Below, one piece after another: positions 16,923 to 28,900 of a stretch of 64,000 nt of DNA. Both the position numbers and the translations under genes were made by a program. Where the stretch lies: contig NZ_JACCFE010000002.1 in the NCBI RefSeq assembly GCF_014256275.1, positions 4,940,001-5,004,000 of the forward strand, written 5' to 3'. Origin of the DNA: Rhodococcus sp. 4CII (lineage in GTDB: Bacteria; Actinomycetota; Actinomycetes; Mycobacteriales; Mycobacteriaceae). Under the pieces are notes generated by a model. The model saw only the letters and a list, made by a program, of their open reading frames with translations, made no database searches and was not told the origin of the DNA. Positions within the stretch are counted from its first letter, which is position 1; every line of letters begins with the position of its first letter.

Positions 16923-19900
16923 GCCGGTGCCCAGGTGTCCGGCCAGGATCGGTCCGATGACGGCGATCGCCTGCGGGTCGGTCATCCGTGCGTGCGGATG
17001 GTCGACGGGGTGGGCGACGATGTCGTCGGCGATCCACGGCCGCCACGTCGCGCTCGCCGATACCGGCTGAGCTGCGTCCCCCGACGCCTCGAAGAACAGC
17101 AGAGCGCCGTCGAACCGTTCCGGCCGGAATTCGGCGGCGGCGTCGATGACGTCGATGTAGTCCGCGTACAGCCGGCTCAGATGCTCCGGTCCGAGCTGAT
17201 CCGACGCGCCGTCGCCGAATTCCCGCAGGAGATCCGGGAGCGTCGGCGCCGGGATGTCCCGCTCCGCCGACGCGTAGCTGTCGATCATCGCGAGCAGGCC
17301 GATCTCCTCGCCGAGCAAACGCAACTCGACGGCCATCGCGTGCGCGATCACGCCCCCCACCGAGTACCCGAGCAGGTGGTACGGCCCCCGCGGCTGCACC
17401 TGCCGGATCTCCCGCACGTATCGATGGGCTCGCTGCGCGATCGTCGTGAACCGTTCGCCGGGCCCGGTCACGGCCGGGGACTGGACACCGTAGACGGGGC
17501 GGTCGGGCCCGAGGTGCGCACTCAATCCCGAGTAACACCAGGCCAATCCGATCGCCGGATGGATGCAGAACAGCGGATCCCTGGCGCCGTCCGGGTGCAG
17601 GGGCAGCAGTACCCCGAGCGCGGCGGTCGTCGCGGCGACACTCGACGAGATCCTCCCGGCGATCCCCTCCGCGGTCGCGTCGGTGAAGAACCATTCGAGC
17701 CGCACCTCGACGTCGGTCGCGGCGTGCAGCTGTGACGCCGCCCTGGTCGCGGACAGGGAGTTGCCGCCGAGCTCGAAGAAATTGTCGTCCAGCCCTACCA
17801 GACCGGCGCCGAGAACGTCCCCGAACACCGCGGTGACCAGTTTCTCGGTGCGTGTGGCCGGCGGGCGGAACCGCTGCGCCCGCGGCACACCGGGATCGGG
17901 GAGCGCGCGCCGGTCCAGCTTGCCGTGGGGAGTCGACGGCAACGCGTCCAGCACCACGATCTGATTGGGCACCATGTACCGGGGGAGGCGCTGCGCCAGT
18001 TCCGCCGACACGGTTCGGGTGTCCACGACCAGGCCCGGTCGGGGCACGACGTAGCCCACCAGCCGTGCGCCGTCGTTCGCGGATTCGTACACGGCAGCAG
18101 CGGAATACGCGACGGCGTCGTGGCGTCGCAGCGCCGCCTCGATCTCCTCGAGCTCGACGCGCTGACCCCGGATCTTCACCTGGAGATCGCGTCGGCCGAG
18201 GTAGTCGAGCGTGCCGTCCCGGCGCCGGCGCACCACGTCGCCCGTCCGGTACATACGACTGCCGGGCGGACCCCACGGAGCGGCCGGGAATCGGGCAGCC
18301 GTGACCCCCGGTTGCCCGAGATATCCGCGGGCGAGCTGGGCGCCGGCGAGGTAGAGCTCGCCGGGCACGCCGACGGGCACCGGATGCAACCGCGAATCCA
18401 GCACCAGCGCACCGATCCCGCTCTGGGGCACCCCGATCGGGACGGCTGCGTCGACGCCGCCGACGACGGCGCGCGTCACGGCGACCGCGGTCTCGGTGGG
18501 GCCGTATTCGTTGTACAGCACCGCGTCGGGGCATCGAGCATGGAAATTGTGGGCGGTGTCCGGTGGCAGGGTCTCGCCGCCGCACGACACCTGCCGCAGT
18601 GACGTGAGATCGGCATCGGGGATCGCCAGGATCTCGGCCAGCATCAGTGGGAGGAAATAGCCTGCGGTCACCCCGTGCCTGCCGATCAGTTCGGCGAGAT
18701 GGCGCGGGTCGCGGTGGCCGTCCGGTCGAGCGATCACCAAGCGGGCACCTGCGATCAGCGGCCACCAGAACTCGCGCACCGAGGCGTCGAACGTGTATTG
18801 CAACTTGAGCATCACCGTGTCGTCGGCACCGAGGGGGTCGGTGTCCTGCCGCCACCTCAGGAAGCTCACGACGGCCGCATGAGTCACGACCACGCCCTTG
18901 GGTGTTCCGGTCGATCCCGACGTGTGGATCACGTACGCCGGGTTCTGCTCCCGCAGTGGCGCGATCCGGTCGTGATCCGAGATCGGCGAGGGGTCGACGT
19001 CGGCGAGATCCAGACGGTCGACGACGACCAGCCGTGTCTCCGGCGGCAGGACGTCGGAGATGTCGAACCGATCCCGCTCGGTGGTGAGGACGACGTGGGC
19101 GCCCGACGACCGGATGACCTCGGCATTGCGCCGTGCCGGGTGATCGGGATCGATCGGCACGTACGCCGCTCCGGTCTTCGCGACGGCATACATTCCGGCG
19201 AGAAGATCGACGGAGCGGCGGATCGCCAGTCCCACCATGGATTCCGGCCCGACACCGATGCCGATCAGGTGGCGCGCCAGCCGGTTGACCGTCTCGTCGA
19301 CTTCGCGGTAGGTGAGTGCTTCGTCGCCGGAGATCACGGCAGTCGCGTCGGGTGTCGCCGCGACCTGCCGGTCGAGGAGATCGACGAGCGTGTCACCGGA
19401 GGAGGGCGCCGCGGTGGGCACGACGGGGTCCGGATCGACGAGGGCGAGGTCGCCGACGGCCAGATCCGGTTGTGCGACGGCCTCGCTCAACGTCCGGAGG
19501 AAGCGTTCGCCGATCTCCACGACGGTGTGATGGTCGAACAGATCGGTGGCGTAGGTGAACACGGCCGTCCGCCGGATGTGTTCGGCCGACGGATCCGGAC
19601 CGGCGACGACGGTGAGTTGCAGGTCGAATCGGGCCGACCGGACGGCGGGAATCATCTCCGACACCTGCAGCCCGGGCAGTGCGAGCGGGATGTGGTCGAG
19701 GTTCTGGAACGCCAGGGCCACCTGGAACAGCGGGTTGCGTGCGCGTGACCGGGCGGGACGGAGCGCGTCGACCACGGTCTCGAACGGAACTGTGGAGTGG
19801 GCGAACGCGTCCAGGTCGTCCTCCCGCACCCTGGCAAGCAGTTCCGCGAAGCTTTCCGCCGGAATCACCTCGGTGCGCAGAACCAGGTTGTTGACGAACA

Positions 19901-22900
19901 TCCCCACCAGTGCGTCGAGGGCCTGATCCCCGCGTCCCGCGACGGGAGTCCCGACCACGATGTCGGTGGATCCGCCGAGTCTGGTGAGCAGCACCGCGAA
20001 CGCCGCGTGCACAACCATGAACGGGGTGACCGCCCGGGCCGAGGCGGTGTGCTCCACCGCCCGGTACAGGTCGTCGTCGAGCGCGAATTCGACTGTGCCG
20101 CCGCGGTGCGACGCCACTGCGGGGTGCGACCGGTCCGTGGGAAGGGGCAGCTGTTCGGGCGCGCCCGACAGCGTGTCCGTCCAGTACGACAGTTCCCGCG
20201 CGGCGACCGAGTGCGGATCGTCGCGGTCGCCCAGTACCTCGTGCTGCCACAGGGTGTAGTCCGCGTACTGGACCGGCAGCTCGGCCCACCGCGGAGCCGC
20301 ACCCGAGATCCGGGCCTCGTAGGCGGTCATCAGATCGCGGACGAGCAACGGCACCGAGTAGCCGTCAGCACTGATGTGATGGACCATGACGGCGAGCACC
20401 CAGTCGTCCGGGGCCGGCGCGAACAGCCGGGCGCGGATCGGCGGCTCGGCGCCCAGCGCGAACCCCTGCGACGCGAACGTCGCCACTCGTGCTTCGACGT
20501 CGCCGTGGGACACCGGTATCGGTTCGAGTGGGGGAGCGGCCTGCGACACCGGGACCACCTGCTGGTAGGCGACGCCGTCGCTGTCGGGGTAGAGCGTGCG
20601 CAGCGGTTCGTGCCGGCCCACCACGTCCGCGACCGCGGCACCGAGGGCGACGACGTCCAGCGACCCGGTGAGCCGCAACACCATCGGAATGGTGTATTCG
20701 GGGGAGCCCGGGGCAAGCCGCGAGAGGAACCACAGTCGTTGCTGCGCCGGCGACAGCGGTACCCGTGGCGGGCGCGGGCGCACGGACAGTGCGGCGTGTG
20801 CCGCGCCCTCGGTCCGATCGGTGACGTCCGCCGCGAGCGCGGAGACGGTGGGGGCGTCGAACACTGCACGCACCGGGACCGTCGTCTGCAGTGCCGCACC
20901 GATCCGGGATGCGGCGCGCGTGGCGGACAGGGACGTGCCGCCCAGGGCGAAGAAGTTCGCGTCCCGTCCCACGAGGTCGAGTCCGAGGACCTCGGCGAAC
21001 ACCGTCGCCACCGCCCGTTCGGCGGGAGTGTGCGGGGCCTCGAAGCCGGTGTCCGCGGGGGCGGGGTCGGGCAGCGCCGCGCGATCCAGCTTCCCGTTCC
21101 CGGTGAGCGGCACCGTTGCCACCTCGACCACGGCCGCGGGCACCAGGGGGGTGGGCAGCCGCTCCGACACGAAGCGGATCAACTGGTCGGGATCGACTGT
21201 CCGGCCGCGTGCGGGGAGCACGTACGACACGAGTGCGTCGACGCCGTCCCGCAGTGCACGCACATCGGTGGCCGCGAACTGCACGCTCGGATGGGTGCGG
21301 AGAGTCGCGTCGATCTCGCCGAGTTCGATTCGGACTCCGCGCAGTTCAACCTGGGAGTCGTTGCGGTGCAGATACTCGATCGACCCGTCCCGGTGGCGCC
21401 GTCCCACATCACCCGTCCGGTACATCCGCTCTCCGGCGGTGCCGAACGGGCAGGCGACGAAGCGTGCGGCGGTCAGCCCGGGCCGGCGGTGGTAGCCGCG
21501 GGCGACGCCCGGCCCGCACACGTACAGTTCCCCGGCGACTCCCGCCGGAACCGGGTGCAAACGCGAATCCAGTAGGAGGACCGCGGCGCCGCGAACCGGA
21601 CGGCCGATGGTGACCGGGCCGCCCGCCGCCAGGGGATCGCTGATGGTCGTCATCACCGTCGTCTCGGTCGGACCGTATCCGTTGAACAGCGAGAGGTGCG
21701 TCCGCGCCGCCCAGACCACCGCGAGTTCCGGCGGGCACGGCTCGCCTCCCACCACCACCGTCCGGACGTCGCGAAGCGCACCCGGATCGACCGTCGCCAG
21801 GACCGTCGGTGTGGTGAACAGGTGACTGATCCGCTCGCCGGCCAGCAGGTCGGTGAGCGGATCGTCGCCGTAGACGGTCGGTGGTGCGATCACCATGCAG
21901 GCACCCGCGCCGAGAGCGAGCAGCATCTCCAGGACCGCGCCGTCGAAGCCGGGCGACGAACCGTGCAGGGTGCGCGAGGACGCCGTCACCGAATAGCGCT
22001 CACGCTGCTCCGCCGTGAAGTCGGCGAGGCCCGTGTGAGTCACCACGACGCCCTTCGGGGTGCCCGTCGAACCGGACGTGTAGATCACGTACGCCGGGTG
22101 GCGGGCCTCGAGGGGCTGTACACGGTCGGCATCGATGATCGGCCCCGAAGAGTAACCGTGACATTCGGTTCGGAAGTCCGGGGTGTCCAGCAGCAGCCAG
22201 TCCGTGGCGTCGGGCAGGGACTCGCGGTCCGGCGCGGTGGTCAGGCCGTGCACCGCCCCGGAATCGTTCACCAGATACGCGATCCGCGCCGTGGGGTAGC
22301 GCGGGTCGACAGGGACGAAGGCGGCACCGGTCTTCGCCACGGCCCACACGGACACCACGGACAGCGCGGAGCGGGACAGGCCGAGTGCCACGACCGTCTC
22401 CGGACCCACCCCGCGCCGCATCAGCGCACGCGCCAGCCGATTCGACTCGGCGTCGAGTTTCCGGTACGTCATGGACCGGCCGTCGGCCGTCAACGCCGGG
22501 CCGTCCGGATTTCGCTCGACGGCCGCGGACATCAGGTCGGGCAGCGTGCGTTGCGGAAGCGACGGCGCACTCGTGTGCCGGGCCGCCTGCCTCTCCTCGT
22601 CGTCGAGGAGGTCGATGTCACCGACCACGACGGGTGGAGGTGCGAGTGCAGCGCCGAGCACACGCCGGAAGCGCGCGGCGAACCCCGAGACCGTGGTGTC
22701 GTCGAACAGGTCGGTGGCGTACGTGAAGACGCACGCGAGCGGTCCGGGTCCGTTCTCGTCGACTGATTCGGTGACGGTCAGTTGCAGGTCGAATTTCGCG
22801 GTGCCCGTGTCCACCTCGACGATCCGAGCGGAGACGTCAGGCAGGTCGACCGCGACCGGTGCCGTGTTGTGGTAGGCGAATGCCAGCTGGAACAGTGGGT

Positions 22901-25900
22901 TCCGGCTGCGCGACCGGGCGGGCGCGACCGCCTCGACGACCTCCTCGAACGGGACGTCGGCGTGGGTGTACGCGTCGAGATCGACACCCCGCACCCGGTC
23001 GAGCACGTCGCCGAACGGGTCGCCGGACGCGACGAGGGTCCGGAGTACCAGTGTGTTGACGAACATTCCGACGAGATCGTCGAGAGCGCGGGGACCGCGA
23101 CCGGCGATCGGCGTGCCGACAATGATGTCCGGGGTGCCGCTCAATCTGGCCGCGAGGACGGCGAGAGCCGCGTGGAGCACCATGAACGGAGTGGCGTCGT
23201 GGGTGCGCGCGAGTGCGCGAATCCGCCGGTGGGTCTCGGTGTCGAGACCGAATTCGATGTGGGCGCCGCGATGCGTGGCGACGGCGGGTCGCGCACGGTC
23301 GAACGGAAGCGGGAGCGTTCCGGACATCCCGGACAGCGTCCGGGTCCAGTACGCCAGGCTCTGCTGCCCGTCCCGCCGTTCGCGTTGCCACAGGGAGTAG
23401 TCGGAGTACCGGACGGGGAGGGGCGTCCACGCCGGAGTCTCGCCGCGGGCCCGCGCGCGGTACGCCGCCATCACGTCGCGGGCCAGCGGTCCCAGTGAGA
23501 ACCCGTCGGCGCTGATGTGATGGACGATGAGGGCCAGCACCCACTCGTGGTCGCGCACCGCGAGAAGTTCGGTGCGCATGGGGGGTTCGGTGGTGAGGTC
23601 GAATCCCGCGGACACGAGGTCGCGCACCCGGGCGGCGGCGTCGGTCGTCCTCCGGACGGTGCAGGGCGGCACGGCGGAGGCGGCCAGAACGTGCTGGCAG
23701 GGGATCCCGTCGTGGTCGGGATAGACCGTGCGGAGGGGTTCATGACGTTCGATCACGTCGCCCACCGCCGCGCACAGTGCCGATTCGTCGAGCGTGCCGG
23801 TGAGGCGCAGCACGACGGGGATGGTGTCGGTGGCCGAGCGGCCGTCGAGGCGGTTCAGAAACCACAATCGTTGCTGCGCGAGGGAGAGCGGCACATGGGC
23901 GGCAGGGGGACGGGGGACCAGGGGCGCGCGCTCGGTCTCATGCGTTCGTGTCGCCAGATGTCCGGACAGTCCCGCGACCGTCGGGTGGTCGAACAGTTCC
24001 CGCAGTTCGAGGGTGGTCCCCAGCGCGGCTCCGACGCGGGCGACCACCTGCGCGGCGGTCAGCGAATTTCCGCCGGCAGCGAAGAAGTTGGCGTTCCTTC
24101 CGATCTGCCCGCTGCCCGTCACCTCCGCGAACACGAACGCGACGACGTCCTCGACGGGGGTGGCGGGCGGATCGGACATCACCGTCGTGGACGGGTCCGG
24201 TAGGGCCGCGCGATCCAGCTTTCCGCTCGTCGTGACGGGCAGCGCGGGAAGCGCGACGAATGTCGACGGAATCATGTGGGCCGGGAGCAGGTCTGCCAGG
24301 CGTTCGGAGATCCGGGCCTCGTCCAGGTATTCGCTCTCCGCGGCAACGAGATACGCGATCAGCCGGTCTCCGGAGTCCGGGTGCCGCTGCACGATGACCG
24401 CGGCCTGGGTCACCGCCGGGTCGGACGTCAACGCTGCCTCGATCTCGCCGGGCTCGATGCGCTGCCCGCGCAACTTGATCTGGAAGTCGGTGCGGCCGAG
24501 GTACTCGAGCCGGCCGGTGTCGTTCCACCGCACCGCGTCTCCGGTGCGGTACATCCGCCCGCCTCTTCCGTCGTAGGGGTCGGCGAGAAACCGTTCGGCC
24601 GTGAGGTCGGGACGACCGGCATATCCGCGTGCCAACGTGCCGGCGAGATACAACTCGCCCCTCGTCCCGACCGGCACCGGCCGCAGCCGGCTGTCGAGCA
24701 CATACGTACGTATGTTCTGGACGGGGCGCCCCAGGGCGACGGACGAGCCGAAATCGTTGCCGTCGAACGGCTCCGACGTCGCCGCCGCCGCCTCGCACGG
24801 GCCGTACCAGTTGAACAGCGCGGCGGTGCTGTGTTCGGTGAATCGCGATGCCGTCGCGGTCGACAGCGACTCCCCTGCGGAGAACACGCGGCGCAACGTG
24901 GCCGGTGTCCGGCGCCCGCACTGCTCCACGAACGCTTCCAGCATCGAGGGCACGAAGTGGAGAGTCGTGATCGATTCCCGCTCGACGATGCGCGCCAGAT
25001 AACGGGGATCGCGGTGGCCACCGGGTTCGGCGATCACCACCCGTGCACCGGTCTGCAGGGGCCAGAACAGTTCCCACGCGGAGATGTCGAAGGTGAGCGG
25101 AGTCTTGTGCAGCACCGCATCGGAACCGTCGAGCGGCGTCTGCGTCTGCGCCCAGCGGAACTGGTTCACCATCATCGCGTGTGTCACCGTGACGCCCTTG
25201 GGTCTTCCGGTGGAACCGGAAGTGAAGATGACGTACGCGGCGTTCGCCGGGTGCAGCGGTGAGTGCCGCACGGAATCGGTGACCGGCGCAGGGTCGTACC
25301 CGGACACGTCGAGCAGATCGAGATCCAGGACGGTCACGCCGTCCGGGGCGGTGTGATTTCCGGAGGTGAGCAGCAATGCGGGTGCGGCGGAGTCGACGAC
25401 GAGCGCCCTGTGTGCGAACGGATGCTCGGGGTCGACCGGAACATAGGCACCGCCGGCTTTCAGCACCGCGTACAGCGCGACGAGCAGGCGAGGGGATCGG
25501 GGTATCGAGACACCGACCACGGTTTCCGGTCCGACGCCCCGCGCCACGAGGTGCCGCGCCAGTCGATTCGCCTGCGCGTCGAACTCGGCGTACGTCAACG
25601 GATCCGCCCCGAACACCATCGCCACGGCAGCGGGTGAGCGAGCGACCTGCGCATCGAACAGATCGACCAGGGTGACCCGCGGAACCGGAACGTCCGTCGC
25701 GTTCCAGGTGCGCAGAACCCTGTGCTTCTCCGCCTCGCCGAGAAGGTCGAACCTGCCCACCGCCTGATGCGGATTCCTGGCGATGTGGTCGAGGGCGCGG
25801 CCCATCCGCGCGAGCAGGGCGTTCCCGTCGTACCGGGGTGACCGGCAATTCGCCGTCAGCCGGAGGGTCCCGGCCACCGTCGCCGCGAGTGTCACGGTGT

Positions 25901-28900
25901 AGTGCGAGGAATCGTGTGCGCGGACCGCGTCCAGCGCGACTCCGTCCACAGTCTCCGACTGCGCGGTCCGGTCCACCGGGTACGACTCGAACGCGACGAG
26001 AGTGTCGAAGAGCGGGGCGACACCGACTGCTCGCTGGATGTCCGCGAGCCCCAGATAGTGGTGCTCGAGGAGGCGGACGTGATCGGCCTGCAGGCGGGTG
26101 AGGAGGGTGGCAGCCTCGGCGTCGGGGTCGAGCGGGATGCGCACGGGGACGGTGTTGACGAACAACCCCACCGCGCCTTCCACGCCGGCGAGTTCCGGGG
26201 GCCGGCCGGAGACGGTCGCGCCGATCACGACGTCGTCGCGGCCGGTGGTCTGCCCGAGAACAATTCCCCAGGCCGCCTGGACGGCCGTGCTCAGCGTGAT
26301 TCCGAGTTCCGTCGCGCGCGCCGTCAGCGCCGCGGTGTCGTCCTCGCTCAACTCCAGCACCGCCGCGGAGGTGACGACGGTGCGCTCCTCCGGTGCGGCG
26401 GGTTCGGTGACGCCGTCGAGTGCCGAGGCCCACGCGCGCGCCGACGTCTCGATGTCCTTCGCCGCCAGCCATTCCAGGAATTCGCGGTACGGACTCGAAT
26501 CCGGGGGCTCGGTGCGGATTTCGCCGTCTCGGTAAGCGGTGAAGAGTTCGCGCAGCAGAACGGGCATCGACCAGCCGTCCAGCACGATGTGGTGGGCCGT
26601 GATCGCCAGTTCGGCACGGTGCGGGCCTCGTGACAGCAGGGCGAACCGAATCAGCGGTGGGGCAGCCATGTCGAAGCGGGTGGTGCGGTCCGCGCGGAGA
26701 ACCCGCTCGGCGTCGCTGTCCGTGACGTCGATGTGCTGCCAGCGCAGCGGCACCTCGTCGAGCACGAGTTGCACGGGAACGCCGCGGCCGTCGCGCACGA
26801 AGGCGGTGCGCAGATTCGCGTGCCCCGCGAGGACGGCGGTACACGCGTTCCGGAGTCGCTCAGGGTCGATCAGCCCGGACAGGGTCAGGATCACCTGCAT
26901 CGCATACGGATCCGCGTCCGAGCCGGCGAGCGCCGCATGGAACAGCAGGCCCGACTGCAACGGCGTCAGCGGCCACACGTCGAGCAGTCCGGGATGCTCC
27001 CGTTCCCACGCCTCGATGTCGGCGCGGTCGACGGAGACGAGCGGCAGATCGGACGGGACGAGCCCGCTGCCGTGCGGAGAACGCGCCACCGCGGCGAGGG
27101 CGGTGAGCGCCCGCACCCAGAGGTCGGCCAGCGCCTGCACGTCCTCGGACGCAATCGCGTCGGCCGGGAACGCGAAGGTGGTGTCGAGGACACCGTCGGT
27201 CGTGGACGCCGTGATGTCGATCAGCGCGGTGACCGGCATCGACGGCTCCGCCGACGAGAACACGGCGGTGCCGTCACGCACCGGGCGCCACTCTGTACCG
27301 GTGCCGGCGATATCGAGGCGGCCGAGGTAGTTGAACGCGATCTGACCCTCGGGTCGCTCACCCAGCTGCCGCGCCGCGGCGTCCCCGAAGTACCGCAGCA
27401 ACCCGTAACCGAGGCCCTTGCCGGGAACGGCACGCAGTTGTTCCTTGACCGCCGTGACCGCGGCACTCGCGGAACGGCCGCCCGCGAACGCTGCGTCGAG
27501 GTCCACTCCCGACAGGTCCAGGCGGATCGGGAAGATGCTGGTGAACCACCCCACGGTCCGGGAGACGTCGGCCCCGGGCAGGATCGATTCCTCGCGGCCG
27601 TGGCCCTCGAGTCTGATCACCGGCACGGTGGGCGACTGCCCCCGGCTGCGCTGCCACTGCGCCAGCGCGAGGGCGAGTGCGGTGAGCAGTGCGTCGTTGA
27701 CGTCGCAGTGGAAGGCAGCCGGGAGGTCGGTCAGCACCGAGTGCGTTGCCGGCACCGCCGTGTGGATGCGGGAGACAGTCGAATTGACGTCGCGCCGCGC
27801 GTCGAGCGGCCGCGCCCCGAGCGACGGTTCGTCGCCTCCGGTCACGTCGCGCCAGAACGTGAGCTCCGACCTGAGGGCTGGGCGCCGCGCTTGCTCGATC
27901 AGTCCGTGCGACCACCGGCGCAGCGACGTGCCGATCGGCGGAAGGGTGAGCGTCTGTGCCTCCGCGGCGGCGAGGTCGCCGATCAGGATCCGCCACGAGA
28001 CCCCGTCGATCACCAGGTGGTGGGCGACGAGGAGAAGCCGCCCGCGCGTGTCCGGACCGGGATCGAGCCAGACGCACTGCATCATCACGCCGAGAGCCGG
28101 ATTCAACCGCCGGGCAGCCGCCTCGTATTCGTCCCGGGTGCGTTGCACCGCATCGGCGGGGTCGGGGAGCGGCACCCGGCGGATCGTGCCGTCCGGCAAC
28201 GGTGCGCCGACCGGATTCGCAATGAGAAGCGCCGTCCCGTCGGAGCGGCGAACCAGGCGGGTCCGCAGGGCGTCGTGCCGGTCGACGACGGCGCCGATGA
28301 CCCTGCCCAGTCGCTCGGCGTCCATTCCGGGTGGTAATTCCACCACCACCGCCTGCGCGTAGCGGTCGATGTCGCGAACCCGGTCGAGAAGGAATCGGGC
28401 AGCCGGGGTGAGCGGCATGTCGCCGATCCCGCCGCCGGGAAGCTCCTCGAGAGTCGGCCTGCCGGGGTCGTGACCGGCGATCGCACCGAGCCGGGAGATC
28501 GTCCGCTGCTCGAACACATCGCGCGGACTGAACGCGATCCCCGCACTCCGTGCCCGGGACGCCAACTGGATCGCCATGATGCTGTCGCCGCCGAGTGCGA
28601 AGAACGAGTCGTCCACACCGAAATCGGAGGGCCCGAGGATCTCGGTGTAGATGCCGTGCAGCGTCCGCTCCCGTGCATCGCGGGGCGCGGTCCGGATCGT
28701 CGACCGGAGGCCGACCGCGGGAAGCGCACTGCGGTCGAACTTGCTGGACGGGGTCAGTGGAATGTCGTCCAGCGCGACGATGGCGGCCGGCACGAGATGC
28801 GGGGGCAGTTCGGCGGTGAGGTACGAGAGCAACGCCTGCTCGCTCACATCCTTTCCCACCACATACGACACGAGCTGATCACCGGTGGCCTGCGAGCGAA

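Noticed and set aside
23938..26844. A 968-codon open frame in another minus-strand frame inside the NRPS gene
   Set aside because: Its sequence is Arg/Pro/Gly-rich low complexity, and it covers the A2/C2 region where the main frame keeps all core motifs. It is a frame shadow, as is the 823-codon frame at 6329-8800 inside pknK.
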